DNA of 64,000 nucleotides from Actinoplanes philippinensis (GTDB taxonomy: Bacteria; Actinomycetota; Actinomycetes; Mycobacteriales; Micromonosporaceae). Both the position numbers and the translations under genes were made by a program. Below are positions 34,752-42,745 of this stretch, in pieces. Location of the stretch: positions 1 to 64,000 of the forward strand of contig NZ_FONV01000028.1 in the NCBI RefSeq assembly GCF_900113015.1, written 5' to 3'. Below the pieces are notes generated by a model, which was not told the DNA's origin, searched no databases, and was given only the letters and a program-made list of their open reading frames with translations. Within the stretch, counting starts at the first letter, position 1. The number at the start of each line of letters is the position of its first letter.

Positions 34752-35789
34752 TCACGGGCGCAGCAGATCGCGTAGCGCGGCGAGGACGGATGGGGCGAGG
34801 ACACCTGGTGCGGCGCTGGTGTCGAGGCTGTGGCCCACGCCGGGGAGGACGACCCGGCCCGGGCCGCGGGTGTGGGCGCGACGCAACGCGGTGGTCAGCG
34901 CGTCGGTGGTGTCGCAGGGCACCTGGGGATCGGCGGTCCCGCAGGTGAGCAGCACCGGCATGCCGGCCGGGAGCCGCCGAGCGACCCGCGCCGGGTCGAC
35001 GCTGTCGTCGCTGGCGACGAACCGGCGGTTGACACCCTCCAGCGCCTGGAAGAGCGCGGCGATCGGCGGCAGGAGAGTCGCGGTGTCCACCGGGCGATGG
35101 GCGCGGAAGTCGGCCACGGCCCGGTCGACGGCCAGGATCGCGGCCTGCTTCTGCTCCTCGGTGAGCTGGCCCGCGGCGGCCGCCCCGGTCAGCTGGTCGT
35201 GGAGCTGGCGTGCGATCACGTCCAGCAGCCGCATGGCCTGGGGCTGCAGCATGGCGATTCCGGCCGGACGGGGCCGGGCCGTGGTGGCGACGACCAGGGC
35301 GGTCATCGCGCCCTCGCTGTGCCCGATGAGGCGTACCGCGTGGGAATCGATCTGCGGTCTGCTGCTGAGCAGCCGGTATGCGGCGTCGGCCTGCCGCACG
35401 AACGCGGGGTGATCGAGGTCCTCCGGGCGGCCGGTGTAGGCGCCGAGCCCGGTGCGGCCGGTGCCGTACTTGTCGAACCGGAGCGTCGCGACCCCGTCCG
35501 AGCCGAGCGCGGCGGCGAGGCCGGCGAGGGTGTTGGGGGTGAGGGCGGGCGGCTGGTTGCCGTCACGGTCGGTGGGCCCGCTGCCCGGCAGCAGCAGAGC
35601 GGCCGGCAGCCGGTGTCCCGGCCGGTGAGCCGGGAGGTGCAGGGTGCCGTGGGTGGTGGTGCCGTCCACGGCGAAGGTGACCTCGTGATCCGCCGCGGGC
35701 ACGATGCGTGCGGCGGCCGTGGCCTGCGTCGGCACGGCGACGGCGACGGCGAGCACGGCGGCCGGCAGGACCCGGGAGAGCGGCTTCAT
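34752..35789 (-). CDS. Secreted alpha/beta hydrolase
   Basis: A 345-aa exported hydrolase. A signal peptide covers ~1-26 (LPAAVLAVAVAVPTQATAA). The fold shows the oxyanion strand (AALLLPGSGPTDRDGN), nucleophile elbow LIGHSEGAMTAL (Ser in GHSEG), acid near LLTCGTADPQVP, and catalytic His in LPGVGHSLD. It belongs to the esterase/dienelactone hydrolase-like group; the substrate is unknown. Its ATG overlaps the stop of the PH-like gene, so it is the last gene of a TetR-led operon. Confidence 0.88.
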   Translation of the reverse strand: MKPLSRVLPAAVLAVAVAVPTQATAAARIVPAADHEVTFAVDGTTTHGTLHLPAHRPGHRLPAALLLPGSGPTDRDGNQPPALTPNTLAGLAAALGSDGVATLRFDKYGTGRTGLGAYTGRPEDLDHPAFVRQADAAYRLLSSRPQIDSHAVRLIGHSEGAMTALVVATTARPRPAGIAMLQPQAMRLLDVIARQLHDQLTGAAAAGQLTEEQKQAAILAVDRAVADFRAHRPVDTATLLPPIAALFQALEGVNRRFVASDDSVDPARVARRLPAGMPVLLTCGTADPQVPCDTTDALTTALRRAHTRGPGRVVLPGVGHSLDTSAAPGVLAPSVLAALRDLLRP

Positions 35790-36139
35790 CGGGTGACGGC
35801 TTTCTCGATCAGGTCGACCGTGGCGGCCGGGTCGGCGACCTCGATGACGAGCCGGGCGTAGCGCTGGTCGGCGAGCTCGATGACGACGGCCCGGGCGCCG
35901 TCGCGGACATCCCAGAAGACCCGCTCACCGTCCTGGTGGAAGGTGCCCGCGGTGATGACTCCGGGCAGGTGGGTGCCGGGCGCGCGCAGGCCCTTGGGCT
36001 CCTTGACCATGCCCGGGTCGGCGGTCGCGCCGCGCACGTTGGCCAGCGGGATGGTGAGGCTGCTCTTGAGGGACCAGAGCTTGTCGAGTCCTTCGATCTC
36101 GACGACGAGGTTTCCGTTCTCGGTGGTGACGCGAGCCAT
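35786..36139 (-). CDS. Small PH-like domain protein
   Basis: A 117-aa cytoplasmic protein. Alternating beta strands (NLVVEIEGLDKLWSLKSSLTIPLANVRGATADP) and a C-terminal helix (DPAATVDLIEKAVTR) suggest a bacterial PH-like fold. No catalytic motif is seen. Start and stop overlap with both neighbours (TetR stop TGATG, hydrolase ATGA), so it is co-translated with them. Confidence 0.75.
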   Translation of the reverse strand: MARVTTENGNLVVEIEGLDKLWSLKSSLTIPLANVRGATADPGMVKEPKGLRAPGTHLPGVITAGTFHQDGERVFWDVRDGARAVVIELADQRYARLVIEVADPAATVDLIEKAVTR

Positions 36140-36642
36140 CAGAGGTTCCCTTTCTGGTCTGTGGAGGCCGTGGTCACGCGCATGCGCAGTCGCTCACCCA
36201 GCAGTTCGCTCAGCGTGATCGCGGTGGTCCGGCCGGGAGGCAGGATCGGCGTTTCGGCGAGGGCCTCGTCGAGGAGGTGCAACGCCGAGGTCACCACGGT
36301 GGCGACCTCGGCGTCGGCCGGGGCGCGCTCGACCGCCGCCAGGAGCAGCAGATCGAGCTCGCCGCGGTGGATCACGGCGTCGAGGAACCGGGCCGTGTCC
36401 TTCTCGCTGCGCAGCCGCTGGGTGAGCGGCTGCAGGACGTGCGAGACGTGCCAGCGCAGGGCGGCCAGATAGAGGCCGCGCTTGCTGCCGAACGTCTTGT
36501 AGAGGCTGTTGCGGTGCACTTCGAGCTGCCGGACGAGATCGTCGACGCCGACGCCGTCGTAGGCACGTGTGGTGAACAGGGCCGCCGCCGCGGCCGTCAC
36601 CGTCTCCTCGTCGAATCCCCGTGGTCGCCCCATGGCCATCAT
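36139..36642 (-). CDS. TetR-family regulator of the PH-hydrolase operon
   Basis: A 167-aa short TetR protein. The HTH is AYDGVGVDDLVRQLEVHRNSLYKTFGSKRGLYLAALRW (~28-65). Three ATG codons occur in frame at 36642, 36639 and 36633; the first is listed. No good ribosome site is present, so it may be leaderless. A perfect 18-bp inverted repeat ends 5 bp upstream, a probable autorepression site. Confidence 0.88.
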   Translation of the reverse strand: MMAMGRPRGFDEETVTAAAAALFTTRAYDGVGVDDLVRQLEVHRNSLYKTFGSKRGLYLAALRWHVSHVLQPLTQRLRSEKDTARFLDAVIHRGELDLLLLAAVERAPADAEVATVVTSALHLLDEALAETPILPPGRTTAITLSELLGERLRMRVTTASTDQKGNL

Positions 36643-36646
36643 GCTA

Positions 36647-36692
36647 GGCAGTTTAGGAACGATCAGTCAAGAACGATCGTTCCTAAACTGCC
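36647..36692. promoter_or_regulatory. Perfect 18-bp inverted repeat: TetR operator and methyltransferase terminator
   Basis: Arms 36647-36664 and 36675-36692 are exact reverse complements (outer GGCAGTTTAGGAAC) with a 10-nt spacer; an inner palindrome GAACGATCGTTC spans 36671-36682. It lies 5 bp upstream of the TetR gene and 4 bp past the methyltransferase stop on the same strand, so it can serve as operator and as RNA hairpin terminator. Confidence 0.82.
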
Positions 36693-36696
36693 GCGG

Positions 36697-37458
36697 TCAG
36701 GCCAGGCCGCGTGCCGTCCACGCCGCGGCGGTGCCATCGAACGGCCCCTGACCGGGGAAGACGGCCGCACACCGGGCACGCAACGCCTCCCGGCGATCCG
36801 GTTCCAGGCCGCGCACGTAGTCACCGGCCGGCCCGACACCCAGCGTGTACGGCTCCCACCACTCGTCGAAGCCGGCGAACCGGGTGGTGACCGTCAGCAC
36901 GTCGCACGTCACGTCACGCAGCCCGGCGGCGGTCAGCAGGTCGCCCAGCTCGCCCTCCCGGGTGCCGGCGAGCCGTGACTCGTCAGGGGCGCCTGGGTCG
37001 AGGTCACGGACCGCCCACCAGAACGGCGACAGCGGTCCGTTGCCACCGGCGTGATCCCATACGCAGGCGGCGACCGTCCCGCCGGGCCCGGTGACCCTGG
37101 CCATCTCGCGCAGACCCGCCACCGGGTCGGCCATGAAGTGCACCACCAGCTGCGCCAGCGCACAGTCGAAGACGTCGTCACCGAACGGCAGATCCTCCGC
37201 CGAGCCGAGCCGGACGTCGACACCCGGGAACCGTGCCCGGCTCGCCGCCACGAACGCCTCCGACGGGTCGATCCCGGTGACGTGCCCGTCGCCGAGTCGC
37301 CGGACCAACTCCGCCGTCAGGGCTCCCGGCCCGCACCCGACATCGAGCGCCCGCCGCCCCGGCCCGACGCCCGCGAAATCAGCGAACGCCCCGGCCAGCG
37401 GCTCGGAGAACCGGCCCATGAACCTTCCGTACGCCTCAGCGGCAACCTCGAAACCCAT
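36697..37458 (-). CDS. SAM-dependent methyltransferase (class I)
   Basis: A 253-aa Rossmann-fold methyltransferase. Motif I is ALDVGCGPGALTAELV, motif II is GIDPSEAFVAASRARFP, then LGSAEDLPFGDDVFDCALAQLVVHFMADP and the post-motif EMARVTGPGGTVAACVWD, as in the UbiE/Methyltransf_11 group. The substrate is unknown. It is monocistronic and ends at the dual-purpose inverted repeat. Confidence 0.9.
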   Translation of the reverse strand: MGFEVAAEAYGRFMGRFSEPLAGAFADFAGVGPGRRALDVGCGPGALTAELVRRLGDGHVTGIDPSEAFVAASRARFPGVDVRLGSAEDLPFGDDVFDCALAQLVVHFMADPVAGLREMARVTGPGGTVAACVWDHAGGNGPLSPFWWAVRDLDPGAPDESRLAGTREGELGDLLTAAGLRDVTCDVLTVTTRFAGFDEWWEPYTLGVGPAGDYVRGLEPDRREALRARCAAVFPGQGPFDGTAAAWTARGLA

Positions 37459-37825
37459 GCAGCCGAGGCTATTACCCGATCCCGCCGCCGGGACCCGTCA
37501 GGTGGCCGGCGTACCGGTCGATGTCGAGCGCCCGCGCGGTGACCTGATCGCCGGACGACTCCTGCCGACGCCGGCCGCGGAATCGGCGTCGAGCGACGCC
37601 GATCCGGAAACCGGTGGCAGGATCCCCGGGCGGCGGCTGGATTTCTGTGTTACGGTTGGCCGCGTTGCAGTTTTGATTTCCGTAGACGTTTTCGGCGCCT
37701 GATGGGTTATCTGAACCCGTCCAGGTGCTTTTTTCGTTTAACGCGTCGATACGACGCGGGTGATCAACACGGCGGCGGGAGAGTCCGCGCGGTGCGGATT
37801 CCGACAGCTTGGTAAGGAAAAAGAC
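37459..37825 (+). promoter_or_regulatory. Long 5' region and leader of the cold-shock gene
   Basis: This 367-bp stretch holds no supported gene. Its right half is markedly AT-richer (GCAGTTTTGATTTCCGTAG, then TTTTTTCGTTTAACG) than the surroundings and includes a terminator-like hairpin, so the cspA transcript probably has a long structured leader. A GTAAGGAAAAAG ribosome site precedes the ATG at 37826. Confidence 0.55.
37695..37734 (+). terminator. Intrinsic terminator-like hairpin inside the cspA leader
   Basis: Outer arms GCGCCTG/CAGGTGC (37695-37701, 37722-37728, one G-U) and inner arms GGGTT/AACCC (37704-37708, 37714-37718) are followed directly by six T (37729-37734). U-tracts of this kind are rare in this GC-rich DNA. 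Lying ~90 bp before the start codon, it may act as an attenuator relieved in the cold. Confidence 0.65.
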
Positions 37826-38029
37826 ATGGTCACAGGTACCGTGAAGTGGTTCAACAGCGACAAGGGCTTCGGCTTCATCAGCCAGGACGACGGCGGCCCC
37901 GACGTGTTCGCCCACTTCTCGGCGATCGCGACGAGCGGCTTCCGCAGTCTCGACGAGAACCAGCGGGTGGAGTTCGAGATCACGCAGGGCCAGAAAGGCC
38001 CGCAGGCCGAGAACATTCGCCCTCTCTGA
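37826..38029 (+). CDS. Cold-shock protein, CspA family
   Basis: A 67-aa OB-fold RNA chaperone. RNP1 is KGFGFISQ and RNP2 is VFAHFSAI; the start VTGTVKWFNSDKGFGFI and end GPQAENIRPL are canonical. It melts RNA secondary structure in the cytoplasm. Start ATG 37826 has AAGGAAAAAG upstream. It is followed by its own terminator, so it is a single-gene unit regulated through its leader. Confidence 0.97.
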   Translation: MVTGTVKWFNSDKGFGFISQDDGGPDVFAHFSAIATSGFRSLDENQRVEFEITQGQKGPQAENIRPL

Positions 38030-38046
38030 TCGGCGCACCACACCGG

Positions 38047-38076
38047 CGGCGGCTCGACTGGTTCAGCGAGCCGCCG
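38047..38076 (+). terminator. 10-bp hairpin after cspA
   Basis: CGGCGGCTCG (38047-38056) and CGAGCCGCCG (38067-38076) pair perfectly over a 10-nt loop 17 bp past the stop. Confidence 0.8.
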
Positions 38077-38170
38077 TTCGGCATTTCCGCACCGCAATTT
38101 TCTGGAACTGTTCATCCAATATTTCGCGGCCTCCGTGCCCTGGCGTGCGGGCCGTTCGAGAAAGGCCCCG

Positions 38171-38383
38171 ATGACGACGGACACCACAGCGCCCGACCGG
38201 CCTGGTCCCCACCGGCTTCCCGATCCTCCGGACTCCCGGCGTACGGCCCCTGGCGCGGCCGCCGGACGTCTGGCCCCGTTCCTCGCCGCGTCGACCGCGG
38301 CGGATCCGGCGCCGGCGCTTCGTGATTCGGACCGCAGCGAGCAGGCGATGGACCGGCTCCGTCATCCGTTCGCGTCCGAGTAG
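38171..38383 (+). CDS. Possible small hypothetical protein
   Basis: A 70-aa frame beginning MTTDTTAPDRPGPH and ending DRLRHPFASE. It has a weak GAGAAAGG ribosome site and is Pro/Arg-rich with no recognisable motif. It lies between the cspA terminator and the convergent DUF1330 gene. It could be a chance frame. Confidence 0.3.
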   Translation: MTTDTTAPDRPGPHRLPDPPDSRRTAPGAAAGRLAPFLAASTAADPAPALRDSDRSEQAMDRLRHPFASE

Positions 38384-38411
38384 AGAGAACCCCGCCGTGA
38401 ACCGCGGCTCG

Positions 38412-38756
38412 TCAGCAGCCGCGGGCCGCGCGGATCGCGGCCGCGGTCGCCCGGGCGTCGTAGTCCGGTTCCACGCCCTGGACGAGGACCACGTCACCGG
38501 CGATGTGGTCGGTTCGCAACGGCAGGATCTCCCGGTACGCCGGTGACGCGTACCAGTCGTGAGCAGCCCGCAGGTCGGGGAACGACACCACGACCAGCGC
38601 GCCCGGCCACTCGCCCTCCACCACCTCGGCGGCGGCGCCGTGAACGAGAAAGCGTCCCCCGTACGGCTGCATGGTGTCCTGGATCTTCTCGATGTAGGTC
38701 AGCACGTCGTCGTGGTCCGAGAGCGTGCGCAGGTGGGCGACGGCATAGGCGGTCAT
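38412..38756 (-). CDS. DUF1330-family protein
   Basis: A 114-aa dimeric alpha/beta-barrel-like protein of DUF1330: YIEKIQDTMQPYGGRFLVHGA, EGEWPGALVVVSFPDLRAAHDWYASPAYREILPLRTD. This is the full family length. Function is unknown. It is divergent from a RibD-type reductase gene across a 121-bp spacer containing TTACC-N5-GGTAA (38817-38831). Confidence 0.9.
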   Translation of the reverse strand: MTAYAVAHLRTLSDHDDVLTYIEKIQDTMQPYGGRFLVHGAAAEVVEGEWPGALVVVSFPDLRAAHDWYASPAYREILPLRTDHIAGDVVLVQGVEPDYDARATAAAIRAARGC

Positions 38757-38877
38757 GGCGATCCTCCCCGAAATGGTGGTACGCCTGATCGTGCCGCCGT
38801 CCCGATCCGGTGACGATTACCCCGGAGGTAACGAACGCGCTGATCCGCCGGCCGTGGTGCCGTTAGAGTCGCCGGTC

Positions 38878-39435
38878 ATGGGACTCCTTACCTTCAGCCT
38901 CAACGTCACCCTGGACGGTTGCGTCGACCACCAGGAGGGGATCGTCGACGACGAGACGCACGCCCTGTTCACCCGGCTCATGTACGAGTCCGGCGCCATG
39001 CTGTGGGGCCGCGTCACCTACGAGATGATGGAGAGCTACTGGCCGGCCGTCGCCCGCGGTGACGAGGAGGCGCCGCCGGCCGAGCGCGAGTGGGCGGCCA
39101 AGCTGGAGGACAAACCCAAGTACGTGGTGTCGTCGACGCGCACGGACTTCCCGTGGACCAACAGCCATCACATCAGCGGCGACCTGCGCGAGGGCGTGCA
39201 GAAACTGAAGGACGCGACCCCGGCCGGGGTGCTGCTCGGCAGCGGCAGACTCGCGACCGAACTCGACCGGCTCGACCTGATCGACGAGTACAGGCTGCTC
39301 GTCCACCCCCGGATCGCCGGCCACGGCCCGACGCTCCACCAGGGCGGGCTGCCCGGCACACGCCGGCTGGAGCTGGTCTCGGCGGAGCCGCTGAGCAACG
39401 GCGCGATCTTCCTGCACTATCGCCGCGAACACTGA
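38878..39435 (+). CDS. Dihydrofolate-reductase-like protein (RibD C-terminal family)
   Basis: A 185-aa DHFR-fold protein. It shows LTFSLNVTLDGCVDHQ, MLWGRVTYEMMESYWP, KYVVSST and GVLLGSGRLATELDRLDLIDEYRLLVHPRIAGHGP, the family's cofactor and core motifs. Such stand-alone proteins are predicted NADPH reductases of unknown substrate. ATG 38878 is used. Confidence 0.92.
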   Translation: MGLLTFSLNVTLDGCVDHQEGIVDDETHALFTRLMYESGAMLWGRVTYEMMESYWPAVARGDEEAPPAEREWAAKLEDKPKYVVSSTRTDFPWTNSHHISGDLREGVQKLKDATPAGVLLGSGRLATELDRLDLIDEYRLLVHPRIAGHGPTLHQGGLPGTRRLELVSAEPLSNGAIFLHYRREH

Positions 39436-39615
39436 ATCGCGGCGGGCGGTGCGGGCAGCGAACCACAGGGTTGTCCGCACCGAACGCCAGGTAACCCACC
39501 GATGAAGTCCTGTGTGGACACTACCGCCTTCGTGCCACCCGGGAACGCGGGTGCCGGTGCGGGTGATCGGCGCTGCCTAGCGTGCTGCTCACACCGCACA
39601 ACGAGGGAGCAGAAA

Positions 39616-40584
39616 GTGCACGTCACACCAGTTCGTCGCCGTCAGGTTCTCGTCGCCGCCCTGACCGGAATCGCGATCGCGAGCACCGGCGCCGCCGGCC
39701 CGGCGTTCGCCGCGGAAGCCACCGGCAGCATCACCGGCCAGGTCCGCGACACCCGCGGAGCGGTCGTCGCCAACGCCTACATCGCCGTCCACCTCGACCC
39801 GAACAGCGGCGCCGTCCAGGAGCGGCAGGCCGACGAGCGTGGCCGGTTCAGCATCACCGACCTGAAGCCGGGCAGCTACAAGATCTCGATCGGCCAGTCG
39901 GGCTGGTCGGAGTGGGCGCCGGGCCGCATCACCGACGCCGCGCAGGCCCCGGCCTTCCCGGTACGGGCCAACCGGGCCACGGTCGTCAACAGCACCGTCA
40001 CCGCCGCCGGGATCCTCGCCGGCAAACTGCTCAACCCGGACGGCACCCCGAACGCGAACGCCGCCGTCAACATCACCAACGTCGACACCTCGTCCGGCTC
40101 CGCCGGGCTGACCGCGGCGGACGGCACCTTCCGGATCAAGGTGCAGCCGAACGCCACGTTCACGGTCTCCTACAGCGTCGGCTCGCTCAGCCAGTACGTC
40201 CCGCACACCTTCGACCCGGCCCAGGCCACCCGGTTCTTCGTGCCGTCCGGCAGGACCGTGCAGGTCTCCGACCAGGCGGTCGCCCTGTCCGGGATCGCCG
40301 GCCGGCTCACCGACGCCGCGGGGGCGCCGGTGAGCGGGGCGTACGTCACCTTCACCAACGTCGACACCGCAGGTCCCTCGCAGACCGACACCGCGGCCGA
40401 CGGCACCTTCGACTTCAGCAACCTGCTGGAGCCGGGCCGGTACAAGGTGGAGTTCACCGTCGGCGGGCGCAGCCAGTACTCGTACCAGAAGAGCGACTGG
40501 GAGTCGGCCGACATCATCACCATCGTGTCCGGCCGGACCGCCACGGTGAACGAGCAGCTCCTGTGGGTCCCGACCGCGCGGTAG
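39616..40584 (+). CDS. Secreted protein with three carboxypeptidase-regulatory-like (beta-sandwich) repeats
   Basis: A 322-aa exported protein. GTG 39616 follows GAGGGAGC; the N-terminal RRRQVLVAALTGIAIASTGAAGPAFAAEA is a signal peptide. Three ~90-residue repeats follow, starting SITGQVRDTRGAVVANAYI, ILAGKLLNPDGTPNANAAV and GIAGRLTDAAGAPVSGAYV, each with an ADGTF/ERGRF turn, typical of CarboxypepD_reg-like domains. The protein probably binds surfaces or polymers. A strong terminator lies 15 bp past the stop. Confidence 0.85.
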   Translation: MHVTPVRRRQVLVAALTGIAIASTGAAGPAFAAEATGSITGQVRDTRGAVVANAYIAVHLDPNSGAVQERQADERGRFSITDLKPGSYKISIGQSGWSEWAPGRITDAAQAPAFPVRANRATVVNSTVTAAGILAGKLLNPDGTPNANAAVNITNVDTSSGSAGLTAADGTFRIKVQPNATFTVSYSVGSLSQYVPHTFDPAQATRFFVPSGRTVQVSDQAVALSGIAGRLTDAAGAPVSGAYVTFTNVDTAGPSQTDTAADGTFDFSNLLEPGRYKVEFTVGGRSQYSYQKSDWESADIITIVSGRTATVNEQLLWVPTAR

Positions 40585-40598
40585 GCCCGGATCCCGCA

Positions 40599-40634
40599 AC
40601 GGCCGCCCCGAGCCCTCCCGCTCGGGGCGGCCGT
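40599..40634 (+). terminator. 14-bp GC-rich hairpin
   Basis: Arms 40599-40612 and 40621-40634 are perfect reverse complements (core GGCCGCCCCGAG) with an 8-nt loop. Confidence 0.88.
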
Positions 40635-40908
40635 CGTCGTGGGGATCCGCAGATCGTGGCGGGTTTTCCCTACCACCGTGGCGGGCTGCCACCACGGCGC
40701 GGTCCCCGGCTCAGGTACGAGGCTGAGATCCGTACCCACACCCCATGGGAGGACCGGGGCCCGGAGTCGCGTACGGATTCATCCGGAATCCTGTCATGGG
40801 GGCTTTCCACACCGGACTGTCGACGACAGAACGACAACCGCCAACAGCGCGGACGGCGGCTTCTCCGTCACGCCCGCCACCCTGTGACCTACGGGAGGAA
40901 CATCTCCG
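40635..40908. other. Intergenic stretch without supported gene
   Basis: Between the terminator and the ricin-domain gene there is no frame with recognisable protein features. The last ~20 bp carry a GGGAGGAAC ribosome site for the next gene. Its promoter should be here but no clear box can be assigned. Confidence 0.5.
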
Positions 40909-41406
40909 ATGAGAAAGCGTCCATTCCTGACCGCGCTCGGCAGCATCGCGGCCCTCACCACGAGCGTCCTGGCGTTTCCGGCGCCGGCGTCGGCCGCCAA
41001 CCCCGACCAGATGAGCAATCCGATGCAGACCGTCTGCCTCCAGCCCGTGAACGGATCGACGAGTCCCGGACAGCTGATCGTTCAGGCAACCTGCAACGGG
41101 TCGGCGGTGCAGCGCTGGACCCGGTCCGGACTCTCCTACGTCAACAACGGCAGCGGCCTGTGCCTCAATGCCGCCGGCCCGGCGATCGTCGGCCACATCC
41201 AGACCATCCAGTCGCAGTGCAACGGGAGCAGCAGTCAGAACTGGGTGCCGGGGTCCTCCGTACCCGGTGCTGTCACCAGCCTGAAGTCACAGCTCTCCGG
41301 CAACCGGTGCCTTGAGCGCGCCGGAGGGGCTTTCGTCGGCAACGGCGCCTGGCTCAGCCCGTGTATCGGAACCCTCGACCAGCAATGGCTCATCCCGTCC
41401 AACTAG
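40909..41406 (+). CDS. Secreted ricin-type beta-trefoil lectin
   Basis: A 165-aa exported protein. After a signal peptide (RKRPFLTALGSIAALTTSVLAFPAPASAA), three trefoil repeats show paired Cys and Q-x-W motifs (VQRWTRSG, SQNWVPG, DQQWLIPS). It binds galactose- or xylose-type glycans and lacks a catalytic domain. It may be a stand-alone carbohydrate-binding module. Confidence 0.88.
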   Translation: MRKRPFLTALGSIAALTTSVLAFPAPASAANPDQMSNPMQTVCLQPVNGSTSPGQLIVQATCNGSAVQRWTRSGLSYVNNGSGLCLNAAGPAIVGHIQTIQSQCNGSSSQNWVPGSSVPGAVTSLKSQLSGNRCLERAGGAFVGNGAWLSPCIGTLDQQWLIPSN

Positions 41407-41418
41407 AACCCGGTCGGA

Positions 41419-41460
41419 GACTGTGCGCGCAACGACGGTCACACCGTTGCGCGCGCAGTC
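41419..41460 (+). terminator. 16-bp hairpin after the lectin gene
   Basis: Arms 41419-41434 and 41445-41460 pair with a single G-U around a 10-nt loop, 12 bp past the stop. Confidence 0.85.
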
Positions 41461-41551
41461 CCTCCGGACGACCGGCTGCCGGGCGCCGATCTTCGGAACA
41501 GGTGCCCTCGCTCTCGGCTGCGGCTGCGGCTGCTGCGGCTATGGTCAGGCC

Positions 41552-42564
41552 GTGTCGATTCCCCTGCGCTGGCGTCTGCTCGACCTGGAGACCGGCGCCA
41601 CCCTTACCGAATGCGTGGACGTCGACGGGCTCTTCACCGACCGGGTGTTTCCGGTGGAGCCGGTGTACGAGCGTTACACCCTGTTGAACTGCGCGCCGTC
41701 CGGACCGCTGGTTGCCGCGATCAACGGGACCGGACCGACCTGGTTCGGCAACTTTGCCGTCGAGGGGGCGCACGTTCCCGGCCGCCCGCTGTCCCGGGCT
41801 TTCGGCTGATTGCATGGTCAGGGACACACGAGTCTCCTTCCGACACACCGGCCGGCGAATGCCGAGATGTCGCGGGTCTGTTCCATGAGCGGCCGGAGAT
41901 ATGGCCGCCGGGCCCGTCGGTGACCTTGCGGGGTTGCCGGCCCGGACTGACCGGTTCCTTCGAGGCCGAGTTGGCGCATGTACGCGTCGACGGCACGACG
42001 CACCGGATGGGCTGGGGAAAGCGGGCACTCGGCAGTGTCGTGGACGTCCACCCGTCCGCCCTCGGCGAGGAGCTGGTCGACATCACTACGACCGCGCGGA
42101 TCCCGGCACCGCTGGCGGCCAACGACCGTCCGCTCTGGGACATGTGGCGCGGCGGTGGCCCCACCGAGCCGAACCAGTGGGCAACCCTTGATCGCAGCGA
42201 TCGCTATCTCTGGGTGCGAGCGGCCGCTCTCCACCGGACGTATGCCCCGGACAAGCCCGCGGGCACGGTCTATCACCTGGACGGCCGCCATGTCACCGAC
42301 TACGACGCCTTCTTCTGTGCGATCGGGGAGGCGATCAACGGCCCGGGTGGCTGGTTCGGTGGTGATCTGTTCTGGCTGCATGAGAACGCCGCCACCGGCG
42401 ACGGTGGGGCGACTCCCGGCTTCCGCATGATCTGGCACCACTCCGAGGTCGCACGCACCCACCTGGTCTCCGGCTACGACCGCAAGAGCTGGCTGCCCGC
42501 CGTCACCTTCGAGGATCTGGTCCGCTGTCTCGGTGAGGACGGGGTCCAGCTCGAACTCCGCTGA
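41552..42564 (+). pseudogene. Barstar-family protein with tandem N-terminal modules, frameshifted
   Basis: The first frame (GTG 41552 to TGA 41809, 85 aa) has LLDLETGATLTECVDVDGLF and YTLLNCAPSGPL. A second frame, open across this stop, continues FRLIAWSGTHES, then a second copy of the module (ECRDVAGLF, VTLRGCRPG) and ends in a barstar domain (VYHLDGRHVTDYDAFFCAIGEAINGPGGWFGG). The second frame has no start codon near 41800, so the two were probably one ~336-residue protein split by a shift at 41785-41810. Barstar domains inhibit barnase-like RNases or act as immunity proteins. Alternatively, two separate genes. Confidence 0.68.
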
Positions 42565-42626
42565 AGAAGCGTCACCGACCGTTGCCCGCGTCGGTGTCGG
42601 CCGAAACGTGGCCGGATCTCGGCAAG

Positions 42627-42670
42627 GGAGAGGCGCAGCAAGGCCCGCCCCGCCCTTGCTGCGCCTCTCC
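42627..42670. terminator. 17-bp perfect hairpin between convergent genes
   Basis: Arms 42627-42643 and 42654-42670 are exact reverse complements (core AGAGGCGCAGCAAGG) with a 10-nt loop, between the barstar gene and the convergent secreted-protein gene. Confidence 0.9.
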
Positions 42671-42745
42671 AGGGTGCCGGCCGGCAGGGGCGCGGCGGTT
42701 GCCGTTCTCCTGCCGGCCGGCTGCTCGCCCCGGCTGTCCTGGAGG

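Noticed and set aside
41500..41545. Run of GCTGCGG-like short repeats before the barstar frame
   Set aside because: Short, imperfect and consistent with low-complexity GC-rich DNA; no structure or coding role is visible.
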